The notes beneath the pieces are model-generated. The model did not search any database, was not told the origin of the DNA, and was given only the letters and a program-made list of their open reading frames with translations. The position numbers and the translations under genes were made by a program. Shown here in pieces: positions 33,512 to 44,299 of a stretch of DNA of 64,000 nucleotides (the stretch's first letter is position 1; each line of letters opens with the position of its first letter). The stretch is from Corylus avellana. Its lineage: Eukaryota > Streptophyta > Magnoliopsida > Fagales > Betulaceae. The stretch lies in assembly GCF_901000735.1 (NCBI RefSeq), contig NC_081543.1:22835515-22899514 (forward strand), written 5' to 3'.

Positions 33512-34769
33512 CACAACATATAAAAAGAAAGAAAAAAAAAATCAACACAACATATAAAAAAAGTTCAACACAACATATAAAGGAAGTTCAAATAAAACAT
33601 ATGATATATATGATTATATGTATTATTTGTTATTATATACTCATATGATTTAATGATCAATTCATCATATGATATAATCATATCAATTATAGTGATATAT
33701 TACTAAAATTAGAATGATAGTACATTAATACTTCAATTGTGTTTATAAGTAACACATTGTTTAATCCAATGTCAATTACTTAATTTGATATTATACGAAT
33801 CACATTATCATTGTACATTAATAATATGATTCACTTGAATAAAGTATTTAAATTGTTATTGAATCATATGATTAAGTATTGATATTATACATTTATATTA
33901 TTCATATGCATATATGTATAGTTATAATTTATAACATGTATAGACTTATAAGTTTATAACATACATTGGAACTAAGTCTCTAGGTACTTAAGTGTTGTAT
34001 TAGTATGAATTGGTATATTTATGACTTATGTCATATTATATATATATAATTTGTTATTATATAATCATATAAATTAGAATGATAATACATTAATACTTCA
34101 ATTGTGGTTATAAGTAACACATTATTGAATCTAATGCCAATTACTTAATTTAATATTATATGAATCACATTATCATTGTACATTAATAATATGATTAACT
34201 TGAATAAAGTATTTGAATTGTCATTGAATCATATGATTAAGTATTGATCTTATACATTTATATTATTCATATATATATATATATATATATATGTATAATT
34301 ATAATTTATAACATATATAGACTTATAAATTTATGACATACATTGGAACTAAGTCTCTAGATACTTAATTGTTGTATTAGTATGAATTGGTATACTTATG
34401 TGTTATGTCATATTATATATGTATAATTTGTTATTATGTAATCAAATGATTTAATGATCAATTGATCATGTGATATAATCATATAAATTATAGTGATAAT
34501 AAATTAATACTCAAATTGTGATTTAATTATCTAAAAAAAGATTATGATTTAATGGTTTATATGTATAAATATTATTATAATTATAATGATAAAAATATAT
34601 TCTATAAAAATGCGGTTAACGGTTACGGTTAGTAAACTTAATAACCTCTAACCGCTAACCACTAGGCGGTTATAGCGGTTAGGCGGTTAAGCGGTTAGCG
34701 GTTAGGCGGTTAAGCAGTTAGCGGTTAGCTGTTAGCGGGCGGTTTTTAACTGCCCGCATTGACACCCTA
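33179..34769. mobile_element. hAT-like element, about 1.6 kb, nested in the Mutator-like element
   Basis: Ends: left TAAGGGTGTTATAATAATT, right (reverse complement) TAGGGTGTCAATGCGGGCAG. They are flanked by a near-perfect 8-bp duplication TCGTTTTT / TCATTTTT (33171-33178 and 34770-34777, 7 of 8). Sub-terminal regions are dense in GCGGTTAG / CTAACCGC words (about ten at the right end). The interior is extremely AT-rich and contains a diverged tandem repeat. No transposase. Confidence 0.8.
33626..34500. repeat. Diverged tandem repeat, unit about 0.37-0.42 kb
   Basis: Blocks such as GAATGATA(G/A)TACATTAATAC, CACATTATCATTGTACATT and CATTGGAACTAAGTCTCTAG occur near 33712/34078, 33808/34167 and 33964/34340 in the same order. 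A third partial start is near 34425. An (AT)n run lies at about 34270-34292. Confidence 0.75.
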
Positions 34770-35012
34770 TCATTTTTGGGACATTTTTTAAATTGATTTT
34801 TTTTCCAAAAAGGTATTTTAGTAACTTAACCTTACTAAAACAACGTAGTATTGATCTTTCCATCATATTTGACGGTAATGACTAACGGAATGGCCAAATT
34901 GCAATTGGTTTATAGTTTTGGATATTACTTTATCACTTTTTGAACTTTAGGGGGCTAAAATAAAAATGGCTGATAATTTAAGGGGCTAAATTATATTTTT
35001 TCCTATATATTA

Positions 35013-35612
35013 AATACATTAATTTTAAATTCTAACTATAAAGTAGATAGTATCATTCGATATTTTTTTATTTTAAAGAGGGTCTAAACATCCTTCATCA
35101 GTCTTCTTCCCATCTAACTTTTTAAAAAATTAATCATTGAATCAGTAAGGTTTACGTGAATGAAGCTGTGAGTCCTACATTTGATAATCCTTGATTATAA
35201 TCCTCAAGTCTCTATTCAAGTAAAACGAGTTGGGCTTATCTAATCATGGGATCGAAACATACTTGGGCCTAATGTTGGGCCTAATGAGCAGTCATTTGTG
35301 TGACGTGGACGACTTTGGACCTCCGGCACGAACAGTTCCCATGGGGTTAGGATAGGTTGCATGACATAGATCAATCGTTTAGACTTACAATATATCGCAT
35401 GGCCATTATCTTCTAAGAACCCCACCCACCCCCCCCCCAAAAAAAAAAAAAAAAAAATCCATTGCATAGAGACAGTCTCTGAAAAGTCAACAAATAATAT
35501 ATATATCTTTTTTAAGTAGTCAACAAAGATTCAAAGAATTAAACATGAATCTAATCGACTATGTTGTGATGCGTGGCTTGAATTTGAGGAGAACATTTGT
35601 ACACCCTTATTA
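35013..35612. other. Intergenic region, no gene seen
   Basis: AT-rich non-coding sequence with a C/A homopolymer run (35428-35457). An open frame on the minus strand across that run is spurious. Confidence 0.4.
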
Positions 35613-35760
35613 AGAGAAATGAGGAGAACAATACTCCTACTCTCACATTGAACGTACCAATGAAGTTTTAGATCCAATGGTGGTGATCCATCCAAAATGT
35701 AATGATAATTTTTACAAGAACATCAAAGAGTATGCATTTGAAAATGTGAGAGCATTTCTC
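35613..35760. mobile_element. MITE-like short inverted-repeat element
   Basis: Starts AGAGAAATGAGG and ends GAGCATTTCTC with CTCTCACATT-type sub-terminal similarity on both sides. It resembles the elements at 37323-37498 and 37604-37783 (GAGAAATG ends). No clear target duplication. Confidence 0.5.
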
Positions 35761-35768
35761 ACGACTTA

Positions 35769-37209
35769 TGTTAGAATAAATGGAAAATATTATATATTTT
35801 TTGTATATTCTATAATTATGCTGATATCAAATATTCTCTATTTATGTGTTGATTATAATCAAATATTGGGATTGTAATCAAATTAAGGGGATTTGATTAC
35901 TATACTTATATTTAGACATTGCCGTATAAATAAGGAACTTTGTATTGTAGATAAATCAAATTAATGAGTACAATGTAACCATTAGGGGTAAAATAATAAT
36001 AATAATAATAAAAATTGCAAACAATGTCATGATTTTTTTTTAGTTTGCAATTCTGGTTTACTCAGGCAACTCAACCGCATAAAGACATCTCCGGTGCCTT
36101 CTTTGACGCATTGCCTTCTTTGCAGCTGTCCTCTGTCCAGTGGCTTCCAACCTTCCAAGCTCCGTTGTTCTCAGCGGGCTCGTTAGTCCTTGGTACAGCG
36201 GCTCCAAGCCATCACTGGCCGTCCACCGCTCGGACCTTGCTTCGTCACTGTCGATCTATGGTAGACCCACTTCCGTCTGGCCTTCACTGACTCACTGAGT
36301 CTAGCCCATCACGCCATCAACCACTGATCCACCACCACAATGCAGATACAGATGTCGCCAGATTTTCATCTCATGCCAAATTTCCACGGTTTATTTTGTG
36401 GAGAATATTCTAGTTTTAGGAATATGTTATCCTAGTTTAAATGTGTTTGGTAACGGGATTAAGGTATTCCTTATCCGAATTTATGTAATCTGCGAACAAG
36501 ATATTTGTTGAAAAAAAAAAGGGTAGAAGAGAAAGAAAAAAAAAAAAAAAGAATCGGTTTAAGTGGACCACATCACGCGCGCCATGCGCTGGTTAGGTTT
36601 GGTGCACCGATCTGATAACTGCCCAAGTGGGCTTAATATCCTTCTATTTTTGGCCCAAGTCGGCCCCTTTTTTTTTTTTTTTTTGGGCTCATTGTCAGCC
36701 TTGGCTCATTGTCGACCATTTTGCATCTACATTCACCAGCCGCCTACTGTCGTCGCTGGCCACCCCGCTAGCCTCTATCTCTTCCTGCAGTCATCACCAT
36801 CTACGGCTCATTCCCGGCCTCAGCGACGGCCGTCATCATTGTTTTGGATTTCAAGCTCAAGGTTCCAGAATATTCTACCTTGAGTTTGAGGGGGATTTCA
36901 GAATATATGAAAAATATTATATATTTTTTGTATATTCCATAATTATGCTGATATCAAATATTATCTATTTATGGGTTGATTGTAATCAAATACTATGATT
37001 ATAATCAAATCCCATTGATTTGATTACTATACTTGTATTTAAACATTACCCTATAAATAGGGACCTTTGTATTGTAGACAAATGAAGTTAATGAGCACAA
37101 TGTAGCCTTAAGGCGTATTCCGAGTGGTGGACGTAGGTGTCTAAACACCGAACCACCTGTAAGTTTTTTGTGTTCAATCTCTCTCTTGCTTCCGCTCAAT
37201 ATTCCCACA
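35769..37209 (+). mobile_element. Copia-type LTR pair with non-coding interior
   Basis: A truncated 5' LTR (35769 to about 35985, starting TGTTAGAATAAATGG) is repeated at 36896-37209, which follows a polypurine tract GAGTTTGAGGGGGA and ends TTCCCACA. The second LTR has CTATAAATAGGG and the GGTGTCTAAACACCGAACC stretch common near copia LTR ends. The 0.9-kb interior has two GC-rich pieces (36040-36300, 36600-36890) with no recognised protein and no clear primer site. Flanking duplications do not match, so ends have been lost. Confidence 0.65.
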
Positions 37210-37322
37210 TCTTTATTTCAACACCTTAAATGCGCTCTTACCAAAAGGCATTGACGTATAGCTTGCTTTCCTTTCTCTCTCAGTTGACTTAGCATCATTA
37301 TATATTTGACTCATTTTGTTAT

Positions 37323-37498
37323 GAGAAATGTTATATACTCCTACACTCTCAAGTGAATATTCTTCGACGTTGCAATAAAATTATCAATGGATTCAAAATT
37401 CAATAGTGATCTATCCAAAATCTAGTAGTAATTTTTACTGTCATGGAAGAGAGTGTGCACTTAGAAGTATGAGAGTGGGAGTATGTGTAACATTTCTT
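37323..37498. mobile_element. MITE-like element with GAGAAATG ends
   Basis: Left GAGAAATGTTATATACTCC; right reverse complement AAAGAAATGTTACACATACTCC; both then carry CACTCTCA. No target duplication is visible. A related partial copy follows at about 37500-37600. Confidence 0.55.
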
Positions 37499-37603
37499 TG
37501 CAAAAAATACCATTAAATTTTGAATGAATCACTATTGGTAATTTTTACTACCACTTTAAAAAGTATACATTTGACAGTATAAGAGTGAGAGTGTTTATAG
37601 AAT

Positions 37604-37783
37604 GAGAAATGTGTGGCTTCATTAAAAAGTCCATCTTTTAGCCATTTTAATCCTAGGTGGCATGACCCATTTTAAAATTAATAGATTTTAAACAATAAAT
37701 TAATAAATTCTGAAAAACGGGCCATGCCACCTAGGATTAAAATGGCTAAAAGATGGAATTTTTAATGAAGCCAAGCATTTCTC
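37604..37783. mobile_element. Mutator-type MITE, 180 bp, near-complete hairpin
   Basis: A perfect 9-bp duplication TTATAGAAT (37595-37603 and 37784-37792) flanks two arms of about 70 bases that are almost perfect inverted copies. They start GAGAAATGTGTGGCTTC on the left and, as reverse complement, GAGAAATGCTTGGCTTC on the right, leaving a 40-bp loop. The transcript would fold into a long hairpin. Confidence 0.93.
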
Positions 37784-37859
37784 TTATAGAATTTCTCATG
37801 CATTAAACGTGCTCTTACCAAAGTGGCCATTGACAGCTTGCTTTTCTTTCTCTCTTAGC

Positions 37860-38665
37860 CAACTTAACTCCTAAAGACTAATTACGACTATAATTATAAA
37901 TTCTATGGGATTGTAGACTCATATGTGAAATGGAGATTGCTTTGATATACCATGGGGCGAGATGAAATATACGGTCAACAATCCCAATGTGTTGGGCATG
38001 TAGCATTGTGGGAAAGCTTTTTGCAAGAGGGAATCCAAATCCTTTGTCGGAGAGCAAAGAGACATGAAATTTTCCATTGAAATAGATTTTATGGATATTA
38101 TTCTTAAGTTTTTGTCCAAAACATTTTGGTTGGTAAACCAAAATAATATACATGTGTTTTCACAAGTTTGAGAATAACGTCCATGAGTGAAAGTTGTTTA
38201 TCAAGCTCCACCTCCACGAATTGTTTCTCTTTCTGGCTGTCAATCGATGCTTCAACCTCATGATCCCTATTCTGAACTGTACCTTCAGAAAACTCATCTA
38301 AGTTTACAAACTCAGACTTTGTAGGCTTTGGCTCGGTAACATCAGGTTCTTCACTTGACCTATCCTTGTACGCAACATACTCATTAAAAATCATATTCTG
38401 ATTTCTAATGATCTTCCACTTTTGATAATCCCAAAACCAATAGCCAAAGGCCTCATCCCCATATCCAATGAAAAACGCTTTCTGGACTTAGCATCAAACT
38501 CAATATGAACATACGAAGTACAACAAAAAACTTTTACATGGGAAAAATTTACCTTCTTTTCACTCCAAACTTCTTTCAGTAATATGTGGCTCTAGGAATG
38601 GAAGTCCTTTATTTATCAAGTATGAATCAGTGCTCACTACATTAGCCCAAAAAGTTTTAGACAAC
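37860..38665 (-). pseudogene. Minus-strand copia polyprotein, 3' piece (integrase end and linker)
   Basis: Read on minus, the frames give SKTFWANVV, LINKGLPFL, then GYGDEAFGYWFWD and an IFNEYVAYKDRSS linker start, i.e. the end of a copia integrase and the variable linker (38104-38394 is open). It is the continuation of 56496-58237: the same element is split at ACAAC by the 17.8-kb family B nest. No RT follows; the element ends near 37860 in other sequence. Confidence 0.78.
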
Positions 38666-40024
38666 TGGTGTGGTCTTTTTGTGTAAAAAAATATAAGTAA
38701 TAAAATTACCACTCGCAATAGGATGAATCCTTCTAGGATAGAGGTATATAGAGGGTGTCGAACCTCAAGGACTGCGTGGGTGTTGTTATCAAGCTTTTCA
38801 AGATTAAATATAACTCAATTTAAAAGACGATTGATTTGATTTTCGAGTACAACTAAATGCATAAAAATATAAAGATAGTAGTGATGAGAGAGAATAGAGG
38901 GTTGATTTCACCACTAACCGCATAACAATGGTCAATCATAAATTAATAAGCGAAGTTCATACTATGCATGATATAGGGCTCGTCTCGCTCGAGTAGTCAA
39001 GAAAATACCATCATTATGAAATAAGTATAATCCATCTTCGGATGGCATGGACAGTCCACCTAACCACTAAAACGCGGTACGATCCGTCTTTCCTAGGTAT
39101 GGATTATCTAATTCCTTAATAGGCCACACACAATCAAGGGATAAGCATAACCCATCTTCGATTGGTAAGAACTGTTTACCTAAATTACACTAAACTAGGG
39201 TGTAGTACAATCTGTCTTCCCTAGGCATGGCGTATCAAATCCTATTGATCATGTATCAGTTAAAATCATTGTATAACAACCATTCATATAATCAGAGAAA
39301 ATATGAAGGATTGAGTTCAATCAATATAAAAGACTTTTTAAGACAAGATAATAATTTCATAATGATTGAATATAAACATTAAGATCAATTCTCACAATTA
39401 TACAACCAATATGCATATAGAAAAACTCAAATTAAAATACAATTAAACCATTGTTACTTGGAAAGGGCTACATCAACACCCTATTGTAGAATTAGTTGCT
39501 CATCCTATTGTTGGGATGGCCTCCTACCATGTTCCTCTTCTCTTCAACTCTCCTAGCCTCCAAGAAAATATTTTCTATCTAAAACTAAGCACACTTTTCT
39601 CTTGAAGTTTGAGGCGTAAACAAACCCCAAAAACCCTAGAAGTCCTAGAAAAATCGTAGGTAGTCTCCTACTTGGACTGGGAGCCTGAAAATCCTTTCCC
39701 AGGTGCATTTGGAGCTCCTGCCGTGTTTTGGAAGGCTGAGTGCGCTTGAGCCCATGGGATGTGCCCTCGAGCGCATGTGCACTGGAGCCTAGCTGCAGGG
39801 GCACTCGAGTGCATGTGCGCTCGAGCTCTTCTGCTGTGAGCTCGATCTCAGTGCTGCCAGTAGCTTCTCAAAGTACGTTTTAAGCCCAAAATCAATGGTA
39901 TTTCTTTTATCTTTATTAAACACCTGAAAACACTAAAACAACACAAAATCAAACAAATAACAATGCTAATGAATTAACATATGCGAGTTAAGGAGCTTGA
40001 ATGTACAACATTCAGTGCTTATCA
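38666..40024 (-). repeat. Family B 3' LTR, 1359 bp
   Basis: On minus it runs from TGATAAGCACTGAATG to ACCACACCA. It contains the repeated CCGTCTTCCCTAGG / ACCCATCTTCG units seen in other B LTRs. The TATA box present in the 5' LTR (CTATAAATAGG) is missing here. Confidence 0.9.
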
Positions 40025-41257
40025 CTACCCCAAACTTACATATTGCTAGTCCCTTAGCAATACAAAACAGAAAATAAATAAAAAAGTAACAAGATAAATC
40101 ATTCTTTCGTAGGATGTATGATTGCATTTAGTGTATGCAATAAACCTTTTAAACCCGTAGGCATCCCTAGAAGATGAGTAAAGTCTTGTGAGGGTTTAAC
40201 AGGAATGATACCCTCAAACATTGCCATCATTATTTTATTCAAAAGAATGAAGTATCACAAAAATAATGGTTCTCATTCATTGGCAAGCTTAAAGAGATAA
40301 ACTCCATCTTCAAAATTCTAAGAAATCACAAGTCAACTCACTTACAAATGGTAGTTTGAGATACAACAAATTACAATTAGTGCAAAGTGAACTAACACAT
40401 AATCCTGAGGCTTTAAAGTAATTCTAATATAAATGAATCAACATCTCAGAATTTATTGGACTTACTATCAAATGAAACAACCAAGGCATACATTTTCTCT
40501 TTTCTCTTTTTTATTTTTTTTTTATTTTTTTTTATTTTTTAAATTTTTTTAAATTTTTTTTTTCTTTTCTGCACTCTGTGCAATGCTTAGCTCCCTTAAG
40601 CTTTCTAATTGACTCATGTATCGAGCGTTAAGCCAATGAATCCCAAACCAAATGGCTTTAGGGCAATAGCTGTAAAGAAACCCCTAAGGACTTACTAACT
40701 CGAGTAAAAAAGGCTACGAAGCTAAGTTAGCCATGTTATTAATCAAACCAAAATTCTCACTTTTTGATGCAAACACTCACTGTTTAATGAGGCAAGAGGT
40801 CCGGTTACTTAGTGAAAAACTCAAACTTGATCAATTTTTTTTTTTTTTTTTTTTAAATATATATGCTAAGGTTATTCATCCAATAAGTCACCCAACTGTA
40901 TTCAAGATATTGAAAACAAACATAATTGGTTTCAAATTTCATACCTCACAAACATGTGCTAGTGTGCTCAAGGTAAATCTAAATTGAAGTAAGAAGCATC
41001 TCATGTTGTCAAAAGTAGTAACAAGACTCAAAATTTCTAAGTCAAATGATCATGTGTTCATAACTTTAAACCCACCGTTGAAATTCAAATCCAAAACAAA
41101 GCTCAACCACATGCTCAAGAATAACATAACAATAATATTGGACAGTGTTTTGTTCATCCATACCCCCAAAATTGAATCATACAATGTCCCCAAAGTGTAT
41201 ACAGAATTGAAAAACAAGAGCAAGAAGATAGGAATACCTGAATGAGTAGAAGTGGGG
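40025..41257 (-). other. Family B interior tail with conserved stem-loop module
   Basis: Non-coding 3' interior: polypurine tract (minus GTTTGGGGTAG) at 40025-40036, then the conserved 3' module (to about 40215) described in the findings. The rest is low-complexity T-rich sequence (40495-40565). Frames at 40733-41245 are non-coding by appearance. Confidence 0.7.
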
Positions 41258-41262
41258 CATAC

Positions 41263-42647
41263 CGATAAGTGCCAAATATTGCATATTTGGACCCCTTTAT
41301 TTACATTAGTTAATCCGTTAGTTGTGTCGTTATTTCATGTTTTGTGTTAATTTTGTGTTTTTAGTATTTTGTGGGTCATTGAAGAAAAACTACAGCTTTA
41401 AAGGAAAAAATGTAAAGTTTGGAAGAAAGCATACTTTGAGAAGACCTAGATGATGTGCTTAAGTTTAACCAAATCCAATAAAAGGTTAAACCGGATTAAA
41501 GTTCAGATTAGATAAGATTTCGGATTGGATTCAAATCCAGATTCTGCACATGTCTCAGTATTTTGACTATAACTTTCCGCTCAAATATTTGATTGAATTG
41601 ATTCAAGCGCCATTGGAATTCTAACTCAAAATACTACAATTCATTGTGAAATAGAATTTTCGTAATTCGGACGGTTACTATGCCAAAATCGCCCCACAAT
41701 TAAAGGACACAAATTTGGATGAATCCTATTCCGATTTCAGACTTCTATTTTGACTGGGAGATTTACCTCCGAATTATCTAGGTTTAATAGGGCTTCTAAG
41801 ACTTCCCCAAGCCTATGAAAAGACCTCTTTGGATTCAAGAAAAGATATAGAATTCCAGAGAGCAAAATTCTACAGTTTTTCTCTTTTTAGTTTAGGTTTT
41901 CTTTAGATTTATGTTTTATTTTTATGTGGAGCTAAATTCCCAACTAAAGTTGGGGATGAAGCCTCACCGATGAAGAACATCAATACGTTCATGTAAGTCT
42001 TTATTTATTTGATTTTATTGGGTTTAATATTCAATTGTTTTACTTATTTTCAATGTGTGGAGTGATTCTTGGATATTTTTTCTGATTCAAGGATACACTT
42101 GATGATTTAAGTTAATTTCACATAATTGATTGCTTGATTTTATTTGCCTAAATAATTGGATTTCCCTTGTGATTTGTTCTATGGATACATTTGGTGTTTC
42201 AATTAAGATTGTATATCTTTTGTGATTTACGGATACATTTGATGATTTAATTGATATTGGATTCCTTTTGTGATTAGTGCAATAAATGGATACATGTGAT
42301 GGTTTTGATTAATTGTTTGAAACATAGTAAAACATATCTAAGATTTTAATTGTGAGAACTTGAGATTAATATTGATAAACATAGAAGTATGTTGTTATGA
42401 TTTGATGAGTGTGAATTCCCAAACCTTAGCCTTTTATCTCTTAGTTTATTTTAATTAGTTTATGTTTGTCTTTTAGTTTCAAAAATCAAAATTCAAAACC
42501 CTTTTGGAACTAGGTTAGGATTTAATTAGTTTAGATTTAAATTGCTCTTTCAAAAATACAATTTTCTGTGGGTTCGACCTCGCACTTGCAATCCATTAAC
42601 TACAATTGATTCGTACACTTGCGAGTTAAAAATAAATTTGCACAACA
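41263..42647 (+). repeat. Family A 5' LTR
   Basis: Ends TTTGCACAACA. The TATA box of the family (TATAAATAG) is mutated to TATGAAAAG at 41814-41822, so this LTR is unlikely to drive transcription, while the 3' LTR keeps TATAAATAG (46360-46368). Confidence 0.92.
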
Positions 42648-42653
42648 AGTTTT

Positions 42654-42671
42654 TGGCGCCGTTGCCGGGGA
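42654..42671 (+). other. Primer-binding site, perfect tRNA-Asp complement
   Basis: TGGCGCCGTTGCCGGGGA is the exact complement of the 3' end (with CCA) of plant tRNA-Asp, the primer typical of Athila-type elements. Confidence 0.9.
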
Positions 42672-43193
42672 ATTATTCAATTTTTGAAAACAATTGATGT
42701 TTAAATTAGTTTTATTGTTGTACTAGTTATAATTAGGATTTTATTTTTCAGCAATTTGTTTTGTTTTACTCTTGTTACGAAAAAAAAAAAAATAGAAATT
42801 TTTTTTTTTGTTTGTTTCTTTGTTGTTTTGTTTGTGTTACAGTTCTGCTGCAACCACCTTCCGCACACCCCTGCTAGTGCGATCGATCGCAGCCCTGCTA
42901 CGATCAAGCGCATTGGTAGCCAAGACAGCAAGCTCAAGTGCACCTACGCTCGTTAACTGCCGCATCTTTACTCAAGTGCGATCGAGAGCACTCACAGCAA
43001 AGGCAGTAACTGCAACAGTTTCATAGGTTTTTGCCAAAAATTTATTTTTGGTCCTTTTTGTGCATTTTTGTGCATTTTTGTTTTATTTTATTTTTTGTTA
43101 GTTAGTCATTTTTTTTTTAGTTTATTTTATATTAAAAAAAAATGTTAATGTTTTATGTGGGAAATCTGCTTGCTAATAGAGGAAGGGTGAAGT

Positions 43194-44288
43194 ATGAATT
43201 TTTTTAATAATTTTTTTGTACAACATGCTTCTCTTAGTTATAGGACACCAGCTCCTACCAACTACCCTCAAAATTTTTACCCACATAAACCATGTTCATA
43301 TTGTTTCAATCCTTATCATGAGGAAAACAATTGTCCAGATCTGCAAGCTGAGATCAACGACTTATGGGACAAATTAGACCAAATCAGAGCAGCTAGATCT
43401 AATTTTTCATATGAACAAATGAACATAAATTTCTCCAGTCCAAGGTTTGATTCAAATTCCAATTATTACAACCCGAATTGGAGCAACCAATCTAATTTCT
43501 CATGGTCAGCTTAGGCTATAGGAAATTATGCTCACCAATTTGATGAATTGCACCATTCAAAATATCCGCAGTTCGATCATCAAGCTCAACCTCCTATTTA
43601 TCAGTCTACCACTCAAGTGCCATAGCCTGCACCACAGTCATCACTGGAAGACATGGTGAAAGCATTCATGCAATCAATGGATAAGAACATACAAGATATG
43701 AAGAATACTACCATGAGCCATTTCCAAGATATACAAGAGCTAAAAGGTTTCACCAATCAAGCCGTACAGGAGATGAGGAATTCTAACATGGCTAACAACA
43801 GAGACATACAAGAACTTAAGCAGGCCATGACCAAGATAGAAGGACAGATCGGTCACCTAGTTGCTGACTTCAACAGAATAGAGGAAAAAGAACTTCAAAG
43901 TTAGCTGATGGCTGAAAACCACTATATGATTGACGAAGATGATTATGAAAATTCTTATCATGAGCATGCCCAAGTCACCATCACACTTGAGAGTGAGCAA
44001 ATTGTGGATAACAAAGAGGAGCAAGTTGAGCACCCTAAGCAAGTTAAGCACCATGAGAATAATGAGCCCCCAATGGATTCTAATCTGCCCAGTGACATGG
44101 AAGTGAGTACTGAAGCGCATGCCTACATCACTGTCCCTCTTGAGACACATCAAGAGCCTAAAGCTTCATCGCCTAAATGTCGTAAAGAGCCATCTTATGT
44201 CAAGATACTCAAGGACTTTTGCACACAAGCACACAAATCTAGGAACCACTTTCCTAGAAGTTCCTTCAAAGCAAGCTTCTCTACATAA
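43194..44288 (+). pseudogene. Gag-like protein of family A with three in-frame TAG codons
   Basis: One frame of 365 codons runs from Met 43194 to TAA 44286-44288 and is interrupted only by TAG at 43512, 43623 and 43902. It contains a CCHC knuckle (CSYCFNPYHEENNC, residue about 33) and Asn/Tyr-rich sequence. A predicted coiled coil (about residues 155-235; LEDMVKAFMQS, DIQELKQAM, IEGQIGHLV) and an acidic tail follow. The coiled-coil part resembles the C-terminal gag of Athila-like gypsy elements. The knuckle implies RNA binding and packaging. Coding until recently or read through; see findings. Confidence 0.72.
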
Positions 44289-44299
44289 GATGGCGACAC

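Larger units (their letters stand above)
31691..35003. mobile_element. Mutator-like element, 3.3 kb, composite, carries gene fragment
   Basis: A perfect 9-bp duplication TATATATTA (31682-31690 and 35004-35012) flanks inverted ends: left GGGAAAAATATAATTTAGCC, right (reverse complement) GGAAAAAATATAATTTAGCC, with similarity for over 100 bp (CATTTTAGC, CAAAAAGTGATAAAGTA). Inside lie a second Mutator-like unit (31965-32857) holding a glycosyltransferase fragment, a GC-rich CCACCCC array, and a hAT-like element. No transposase frame was found. Confidence 0.9.

Noticed and set aside
33480..33520. Poly-A plus (CA)n run as a regulatory element
   Set aside because: Simple microsatellite inside an AT-rich transposon interior; nothing supports a function.
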